A DNA stretch of 64,000 nt from Prostheceraeus crozeri (lineage: Eukaryota > Platyhelminthes > Polycladida > Euryleptidae): NCBI GenBank assembly GCA_907163375.1, contig CAJQUW010003469.1, positions 186,001 through 250,000 of the forward strand. Reading direction: 5' to 3'. Under the pieces are notes generated by a model. It had not been told where the DNA came from and did no database searches. It saw only the letters and a list, made by a program, of their open reading frames with translations. Positions 57,271-64,000 of this stretch are shown here, piece after piece (within the stretch, counting starts at the first letter, position 1; the number at the start of each line of letters is the position of its first letter). The position numbers were made by a program, and so were the translations under genes.

Positions 57271-60200
57271 GACTCCCAACGTTCCGGTGAAATATGAGTA
57301 CCTTCGACGACGAAGTGAATGAGACATTGTAAACAGTGCATTCCATATTTATCACATTACGTCAGATGCATCGATAAGATAAATAAATTTCATTAAATTA
57401 GATAGTTTAGTTTATAACCTGCAACCAAGCACTTAAGTTAAAGAAAACACTCGGTAAACTATAGACCACGCACTTTATACTATAGACTACTGCAAACCAC
57501 AACAATTTCTCATCCTGTACAAACATGTAGGTTTATTTGTCTTATTGCAACTTAATCAAACTATAATCAGTTGAGTTCACTATCAAACAGCTTCATCTGC
57601 ATAATGCACGATAGACAACTACATCAAACAGCAAATTATTTCATGATCATACTAATGAGGCAAAAACCAAGAACATTTGAACAGTTCAACACATAATGTA
57701 GAGCTAGAGTTACATTTCTTATTTCACTTACGGCTACCTAGATTCAATAAGTTGATTTTCCATGAATTGCTATGAGCATCTACTAAATAGTGCCATCGTG
57801 AGTACCTGCGAATATGTTCAGTAATTAAACTTCATAACTCCAAAAAAAGATTTCGAAACGGTTAATTTCACCACTAATAAGAGCATGTTCTGATAACATT
57901 ATGTGCATATATAAACTGTAGGCAGGCACCCAACTAAGGTTTAGGTTGATCGCCAATTTATGAACGTCGCTGAATTTCGTAGAATACATAAATATTAATT
58001 TCGTGTGTCCGCAGCATTTCAATGAATGTAGTGCCCGGATATTTTAAACTCATCTGTCAATTTTACCGGTGTGATTAAATCGCATGTCACAAAAGATAGA
58101 CTTCTCGTTATTAGTAATGTCACATCAAAACACTGAAAAAAAAAACATCTGAAAGCTAGATAATAATATTAAGATGTAGCGCAGGACACGATACAGTAAC
58201 TCTACGAGAAAGACCTATTTGTTGTTCACTGAACATTGACGCATATGAAAAATGCACTTTTGTACTAAATGATGGTTTACATAAACAATGATAGGACAGA
58301 AGCACCATTAATATTTGGTGCATGAAAAATCGAGCGTAATATTTAAACGATAGTGCTCGGAAAAATGATTGATTGCTAAAAAGAAGGATTACATTGCACC
58401 CTTAAAAGGATTCGAAGAATTCAGAAGAACTTTATAAATTTAAAACTTGTCCTTCTTTTGCTGAGTTGATTTCCAGGTTTCCACAAATGGCTCAGATGTG
58501 ATGCAGGAACAAGAAAAAAGAAAAGATTTTTCGATTTCATCACAAACATACCATAAGTGCAAACCCATGTGTTAATATTCCCTTTGCAGACCGTCCTCGA
58601 AATCGTGTTATATTCACCTGAAGTTAGAGATTAAAATTATCGTACTTTAGCGCATTTCACTTTGATTTATGTATATACTTCTTTAAATGTCACTATGCAA
58701 GTTCCAGGACTACGATAACAAAGTTCAGTACCATTTTGCAATGTACATGACAATTAAAGAAAAAATTAAATAGCGGAAAAATTGGTAAAAAACGAGAAAT
58801 AAGGGACAATTTTTAAAAAAGCGGAAAATAGAGGAAATGACGGAACTCTGGGTACCATGCTTAATGCCTTGTGACTTTTTTCGCCTGGACAAGTTAAGGA
58901 AATGGTGCATTGGAGTCATCCTATACATTTGGATTAACTGGAAAACAAAATTTGCACCGTTTTTCACCAGATCGACGAGCGATTGCGTAGAGACAGGCTC
59001 TTGCGCTGCTGACCGAAGAATAAGATTGTGTTCGGGCAAATGGTGAGCATGAAGAAAAATAATTGTTATAGTGTTGCTAGTGTTAGCAACTATTTTCTTT
59101 GAATCATAAGTAACTTACATAAAGTCAGCATTGAGTCGCTAATTGCCATTTCATCAGAAACTTTGAAATTATCAGTGAGAGAATATGGAATTTATAAGTG
59201 ACGTTGGGGGTTCACTGTGGGACATACTCTATATTAATAAGAAAATTATATTATAAACAAAGTTCAAAGCAAAACATCATCCACCACGTTAACAATCAAA
59301 AAAAAATTCAATCCGTGTCACACAGCATAAATTGATGACTAAAAACTGTATGAGGAAACTGAGTTCTATATTGTGGTCAAATATTACACATTACAGACGC
59401 CATGCTAGTTAATATGCCTTTTGAATCTGAAATTATGCCCAGACCACGAAAGGAAAAAAGTCAAGAGATGTGAGAAATATTTGATTTAAGACATTGCGAG
59501 AAGTACTAAAGATTCTGGACTTTTACCGTGCAGTCAGTACCTTGAAGAGTCAGTAACTCACATGCATCTATCTTCATCCGAGCTACAGACATCTACAATT
59601 TATGAAATACATGTAGTTGAGATCTCATTGTCTAGAGATCGTTTTCAAAATTTGAAATTTGCAAACCTGAGTGCAAATAGCTGATTCATGTTTGCGTTTT
59701 ATGCACATGGATCAGCTCAGGAATGAAAACCCATGGTAGCGAAAATTCCGCGAAATATTTTATCAAAATAAGATGAAAGCAAAAGACACTTCAATCCAGA
59801 AATTTTAATCCAAGCACCTGCTATTTTTTTTAAATATATTCGTTAAGAGTTTACGAAGTTGAACTTTCAGAGCAATCGCATCGCATCAACATAATAACTA
59901 TATGGCAACTTCAACAAATTGCACTCTTTAATGAGTTTATGATTGACACGAGTTCGCTGGTCCAGCGATGAGGCAATCTTCTTTTTTTGCACATTAATTC
60001 GGATAACCAAAGTGGAAGACAAAAATGACGAGTCTCTCGCTGATTCATCTCGGGGAGATCAGTATGCAATGCATCAAAAAGGATTTCAAGATCATCAACG
60101 AATGACCTATTCAATCGACGAGAAGCATTATGCATAATGTGACGCATCACCACCAATATCTATGATATGGACAAATGTTTTCTGAAGCGAAGCCAAAAAA

Positions 60201-60350
60201 GGCAGTGCGATGACCGCGCATAACTGGACAACAATCTGTGGACTGATGCCAAATTTGTAGGAGGAATATTCAACAGCATCCCCATACCCCTCCCTTCTTT
60301 GTGTTAATTTTACGAATATCGTATTGTGACCCATTAGGATTTACTCGAAA
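57271..60350. other. Long spacer without recognised gene
   Basis: Three kilobases of AT-rich sequence. Open frames of 64-104 codons (58725-59039, 59911-60156) show no domain, no splice context and no transposon motif. Stretches around 58780-58850 with GCGGAAAATAGAGGAAATGA may be internal hAT repeats. Confidence 0.4.
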
Positions 60351-60392
60351 ATCCGGAAGAGCAGGCAAAACCGGAAATTTTTCATCCCTGTA
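60351..60392. mobile_element. Solo hAT-like right end
   Basis: AATCCGGAAGAGCAGG and AAAACCGGAAATTTTTCATC lead to a terminal CCCTG at 60392. It is related to the CCGG-rich end at 61545-61582. No partner or duplication is identified. Confidence 0.35.
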
Positions 60393-60735
60393 TCAGCTGC
60401 CGAATTTCCAAGCACATCCACCTACTGATGGTTTGCGCAGTGTGTTACTGATTCTCTACAATAGGGTACACTGCAAAGATGACGGCTATATAATCTATCT
60501 AAAATTATAATCTAATCTAAACGAACGTAGTACAACTTTTCCGCCAAGCATTCCCACTTAAATTTGTTTCTCATTTCGGAACATTGATTACTTGTGCTGA
60601 GTCTTGTTTCTTCATGATTAACGAAGGAATCTCTGACCTGCTTGTAGAAGGATCTTCTGATTAAGCGTTACGCGGATTTTTCGGAAGTACCTGCCTAGAA
60701 ATTCATGATCCTTTAAAATTGAAAGAACCTTAACA

Positions 60736-61470
60736 AGTTGAATGGGTCCCTCAAGATCTCTAAAGGTTCCCTTCACAATCTCAAAAGGGCCCTCACAAGA
60801 TTTTAAAGGGCTCCTTCACGATCTCAAAAGGGCTCCCTCACGATCTCTAAATGACCCTTCATGATGTCAGAAGGGCCCTGCAGAGTTCAATGTATGTGGA
60901 ATAAAAATTAACCAATGGAACTAACTTTTGCAATTGTAATTCACAAACTGATTGCAGGAGTTACTACAAGGCGTCCTTTCATGACAACGCAGTAAGTGTG
61001 AATTCATATTTTGCATCACATATGTACATCATCTTCCTCTATAGCTATCTATCTATCTATAGTCCTGGTCAATAGGTAAGTCAATAGTTGCACTTGCAAA
61101 TTCACTATAGATGGCTGCATGAGACTATGAAAATCTTGATTGTCACAACAGCCCTTCACGTCATGTCAAAAGTTCCCCCTCACGATTTCTAAAGGGCCCT
61201 CTCACGGTTTTAGAGGGCTCCTTCACGATCTAAAAAGGGACCCCTCACTGTCTCTAAATGGCCCCCTCATGATGTCAGAAGGGTCCTCACGATCTCAAGA
61301 GAGCCCCTGATGATGTCCGAATGGTTCTCATGATCTTAAAGGGTCCCTTTACAACCTCATAAGGGCCCTCTCACGATCTCTAAGGGGACCTCTCACGATC
61401 TTAAGGGGCCCCTCATGATCTCAAAAAGGTTCTTACACGACGTCAAAAGGGCCCCTTCAGAATCTAAGAT
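60736..61470. repeat. Degenerate minisatellite with core CACGATCTCTAAAGGGCCC
   Basis: Roughly 18 imperfect units of about 27 bp occur in two blocks, 60736-60890 (about 6) and 61145-61470 (about 12), separated by 250 bp of unrelated sequence that includes a short TATC microsatellite (about 61045-61058). Each unit combines TCACGATCTC or TCATGATGTC with AAAGGGCCC or a variant. No coding frame runs through it. Confidence 0.85.
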
Positions 61471-61544
61471 GCTGCAAAATCCAAATTATTTGTTCCTTGG
61501 ACTTGTAGAACATTTTCCCACCACTTAGTTTAGTCTAAAAAAAG

Positions 61545-61582
61545 CCGGAGTTCCGGTTAAAACCGGAAGAGTGACAGCCCTG
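61545..61582. mobile_element. Solo hAT-like right end
   Basis: AGCCGGAGTTCCGG, AAAACCGGAAGAG and the terminal TGACAGCCCTG resemble a hAT end; see 52918 for the nearest matching left end. Confidence 0.4.
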
Positions 61583-62312
61583 TATATATTATCTGTGCTG
61601 AATCATCCGGTAAAGAATCATATTACCGGCTGCTAGGCTACTTTATCTCCAGTAGGCCACACATTAAATTATGTAGGTACTACCATACGTTCTAGTGCTC
61701 AAGTAGGCTGAGAATCAAGGAAAGTGTATACAGATATGTCTAACAGGAATGAAAATGGAGGTAAAGGGAGGCCCCGGCGGAAATTCACTTTCAATGGGCA
61801 CTAGATGCAAAATGTAGAGTACATTTGGTTGACTTATTGGGCCCCTCGTAAAATTCTGGTCCCTGCAGACACCATATCCAAATTTTCTTTTCCTTGACTT
61901 CAAATTCGATGGGTGAATGGGACCGCCATGTAATGGAAATTACGAAGATAGCATTCGTGAAAGATACCAGTAGAGCATAACATTCAAAACTAAATTCATC
62001 ATTGAAAATATTTAGGCAGTGGCAACATTAGCCTACCACCCATACACCTCCCCCGAGAAATGCTAGTACAAAAATTACCCACGTTCGGCATACTAAGATT
62101 GCAGCTCAGATTTATTTAACTGCACATGACTTTCATGAATAGTGTGCGCATGTCATATGTATGATCTACGTAACACTTACGAGTGCGCCACCCCATGTTC
62201 TGCTGCCATTGGTTGCCCAAAGTAGGCCGAATAGGAAAGAAGAGCGCTTAGTCTATAAATACGTATGCAGTGTACATGAGATGCATTCAGAAATGAAACT
62301 TTTTCTCACTCG
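61583..62312. other. Spacer downstream of TFIIB
   Basis: No gene or repeat is supported. The part next to 62313 should lie beyond the TFIIB poly(A) site. Confidence 0.4.
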
Positions 62313-62318
62313 TTTATT
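62313..62318 (-). terminator. AATAAA poly(A) signal of the TFIIB gene
   Basis: AATAAA on the minus strand begins about 26 bases after the TGA stop, inside GTGAATAAACG. The 3' UTR would therefore be very short. Confidence 0.7.
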
Positions 62319-62344
62319 CACAAACAAAAACCACAATAATTATC

Positions 62345-63277
62345 TCACTGATTAGGTAACATATCAATAACGGAAGGATTTACAGCATCTTTGGGGAATA
62401 AATCATGGGCTTTAGGCCGCATAAGCCGATAAGATAAGGATATTGTTGCCTCAGCAACTCCAGCAATGTCACCGATTTCTTTCTTTTCCTTTTTGTCACC
62501 AAATGCCTGAGCTGCCATATAAATAGCCGCAGCAGCTATTGAAACAGGACTTCGTCCGGCAACGAGTTCAATATCAGTTGCCTTCTTAGCAATTTCATTT
62601 GCAGCTTTACGTACCGCAGTAGACAATCCGAGATTTGAACAAAATCTTGTCATGAAATCTTCCACTGTAACACTTTGAACATTTGTTTCAAGAGTCTTCA
62701 AAATCTTCTTGAACACTTTTCCTATTTCTTTCTTAGATACCCGAGAGACTGCACATACTTCCTTGAATGTTCTGGCAACTCCTTCTTGTCTGGAAGCCAT
62801 ATATAGACAAGCAGAAGCTACCGCATCATTACTGCGACCTCTGAGATTTTTTGTTTTGTGAACTTGTTTGAAAATAGCATTTGCTTGATCAGAAACTGAT
62901 CTGGGAAGATTAAGTCGTTCAGCCATTTGACCTATTTCGGAAAATGCTTGAATAAGTGTTCTGTCGGAACTGCTAAGATTCCGCTTGTTTTTGTACATAG
63001 GTTTTCCATTATCGTCGTACTGCATAGTATCTCTTGACGTGGATATCATAGTAGATAGTTCACCACCCTCCAACAGCGGATTTTCAGCAGAACCAACACG
63101 AGACATATCTTTGGCATTTTTATCATTGCTGAAAGTCCTCCATTCGGAACCTACGTCGATTACTCTATCGGCTACTACTAGTCCACAGTCTTCACAAACT
63201 AAATCTCCAGCATGATAGTCTTCTATGAGCTTGGCATCTGGATGGTAGCGACAGGTTACTTTGCTGGCAAGACTCAT
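62345..63277 (-). CDS. GTF2B: Transcription initiation factor IIB (TFIIB), intact and intronless
   Basis: The 310-residue product matches TFIIB from end to end (human 316). TFIIB bridges promoter-bound TBP and RNA polymerase II in the pre-initiation complex and acts in the nucleus. Residues 9-31 form the zinc ribbon with C9, H12, C28 and C31 ([20 protein letters not shown]). The B-reader follows at about 40-66 with [11 protein letters not shown] and [11 protein letters not shown]. Two cyclin-type repeats span about 110-190 ([20 protein letters not shown]) and 205-295 ([31 protein letters not shown]). The end, VIDMLPNQ, corresponds to the vertebrate VDKLPQL. The start is the first Met and matches the family N-terminus. 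No intron or frameshift interrupts it. Poly(A) signal and a TATA-like box are close by. The frame is too well kept for an old processed pseudogene. Confidence 0.97.
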   Translation of the reverse strand: MSLASKVTCRYHPDAKLIEDYHAGDLVCEDCGLVVADRVIDVGSEWRTFSNDKNAKDMSRVGSAENPLLEGGELSTMISTSRDTMQYDDNGKPMYKNKRNLSSSDRTLIQAFSEIGQMAERLNLPRSVSDQANAIFKQVHKTKNLRGRSNDAVASACLYMASRQEGVARTFKEVCAVSRVSKKEIGKVFKKILKTLETNVQSVTVEDFMTRFCSNLGLSTAVRKAANEIAKKATDIELVAGRSPVSIAAAAIYMAAQAFGDKKEKKEIGDIAGVAEATISLSYRLMRPKAHDLFPKDAVNPSVIDMLPNQ

Positions 63278-63303
63278 ATTTCACAAATGAAACTCAAGTG
63301 CGA

Positions 63304-63313
63304 TATTTTATAT
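63304..63313 (-). promoter_or_regulatory. TATA-like box upstream of TFIIB
   Basis: GGATATATAAAATATCGC on the minus strand lies about 27-36 bases before the ATG. If used as a TATA box the 5' UTR would be only a few bases long, so it may instead be AT-rich chance sequence. Confidence 0.3.
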
Positions 63314-63419
63314 ATCCTCTTAAAAGTACATCTGCATGATTTGTTTGTTGCATCAGTCTATCCGTAAATATAGCTCATTTTTTAACTTTTGGTCGGACCA
63401 TGAAGTAAAATGCCTTCAT

Positions 63420-63767
63420 TTATTTTCCTATTGCAGAAAATAAGCAGCATATCTTAATTTTTGTTTTGGAATACTCAGCAATATGTTCCATGACAGCATT
63501 TTGAGAGGAAGGAAGAAGTGGATTGAAAGCTAGCGATAGATTTGAATATCTTGGAAGGAGGAATATAGTCACAAAAGAAAAATTTGTTTTTTCAAGGATA
63601 TTTCGGTAACAAGGATCTTCACAGCTAAATTGACTGCTAGATTTCTTGATTTCGTCATTTAAATCTACAGTGTGCAATGTCAAATCGGAATAGATTGCAT
63701 AGATTACATAATTTTGGAATGTGATATTTGATTTAATTTGAATATTGAATATGAATTCGCATTCCAA
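63420..63767 (-). CDS. Possible small gene or terminal exon upstream of TFIIB
   Basis: A 115-codon frame (MECEFIFNIQIKSNITFQNY at the start, NAVMEHIAEYSKTKIKIC near the end) runs on the same strand as TFIIB and ends 143 bp before its ATG. AATAAA overlaps the stop codon (63419-63424). The composition, hydrophobic beta-strand-like segments followed by an amphipathic helix, looks more like a real protein than neighbouring random frames. I do not recognise the family. It could be the last exon of a gene that starts beyond the window, with 63767 not being the true start. The tight head-to-tail spacing with TFIIB is notable. Confidence 0.4.
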   Translation of the reverse strand: MECEFIFNIQIKSNITFQNYVIYAIYSDLTLHTVDLNDEIKKSSSQFSCEDPCYRNILEKTNFSFVTIFLLPRYSNLSLAFNPLLPSSQNAVMEHIAEYSKTKIKICCLFSAIGK

Positions 63768-64000
63768 AATAATAGACGCCAGTCAGCTGTATTTTGCTTG
63801 TTGAAAAATTGTTTAACTATTCACGTTATCTAAAAAATTCACTCATCTGAGCACGCTGTTATTGATTTCTCAAGAAATGTATCAGTATAAGTATTGCTTT
63901 CATTCATTGAGACGTATTTCATTAACACAAGCATGCCGGGAGATATGATAGCTGAGAATACCGACGATTTGTCTGAATGACACATCTTGAATTAGTGCGA
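63768..64000. other. Window edge, nothing recognised
   Basis: No feature is supported in the last 233 bases; upstream exons or the promoter of the frame at 63420-63767 may lie here or beyond. Confidence 0.3.

Noticed and set aside
58725-59039. 104-codon minus-strand frame as a gene
   Set aside because: Low-complexity hydrophobic tail, no domain, no splice sites, and frames of this size arise by chance in a window this long.
60736-61470. CRISPR-like array
   Set aside because: Units are imperfect tandem repeats without unique spacers of constant size, and the genome is clearly eukaryotic.
52918-61582. One 8.7-kb hAT element bounded by CAGGGCTGYCACTCTT ends
   Set aside because: The flanks AGATACAA and TATATATT do not match, and similar ends occur alone at 60392; separate old copies are more likely.

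Overview
This is a eukaryotic, almost certainly metazoan, genomic window: AT-rich, with long non-coding stretches, splice-site-bounded exons, an animal-type TFIIB gene and a dense mix of animal transposon families (RTE-like LINEs, hAT, mariner, pogo, piggyBac, Ty3/Gypsy). The palindromic octamer TAGGCCTA occurs at least nine times where about one is expected. A marine invertebrate is a reasonable guess, but the phylum cannot be fixed from this window alone.

Layout. 1-2.3 kb: 3' part of a decayed LINE-like reverse transcriptase on the minus strand. 2.6-4.2 kb: a second LINE tail split by a 1.18-kb hAT element with an exact 8-bp duplication. 5.15-6.7 kb: an RTE-like LINE with one frameshift just after its FADD motif. 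7.3-8.4 kb: a second hAT element of nearly the same length. 11.2-14.1 kb: two inverted copies of a short inverted-repeat element. 15.9-18.3 kb: a hAT copy with a CGGBP1-like transposase remnant inside a TA-flanked element. 18.6-20.1 kb: repeats that recall Penelope-like ends, then another LINE tail. 21.55-29.6 kb: a pogo-type transposon carrying a Ty3/Gypsy element with identical short LTRs. 32.4-35.7 kb: a piggyBac copy flanked by TTAA, holding a LINE tail that itself holds a 106-bp hAT MITE. 37.5-42.5 kb: two candidate host exons in compatible phase, separated by LINE remnants and a 496-bp hAT MITE. 44-51.6 kb: a nest at least two and probably three or four insertions deep, whose core is a TA-flanked transposon with a long transposase I cannot place in a named superfamily. 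53.55-55.0 kb: a mariner copy. 56.4-57.3 kb: a LINE tail. 60.7-61.5 kb: a GGGCCC-rich minisatellite. 62.3-63.3 kb: an intact intronless TFIIB gene, with a second possible gene just upstream on the same strand.

How it works together. Only TFIIB looks like an intact functional gene. The two exons at 42.2-42.5 and 37.5-37.6 kb may belong to one minus-strand host gene with a TE-filled intron. Almost everything else is transposon sediment, and nested insertions give a relative order of events in several places. The most interesting element is the 47.4-51.1 kb transposon: its transposase has conserved Asp-bearing blocks (HFDFSEN, WSDGPASQFKN, HGKGCVDGVGG), repeated GTTCGTTCGTGAC motifs in one orientation near both ends, and a C-terminal tail that resembles the tail of the unrelated pogo transposase 20 kb away.
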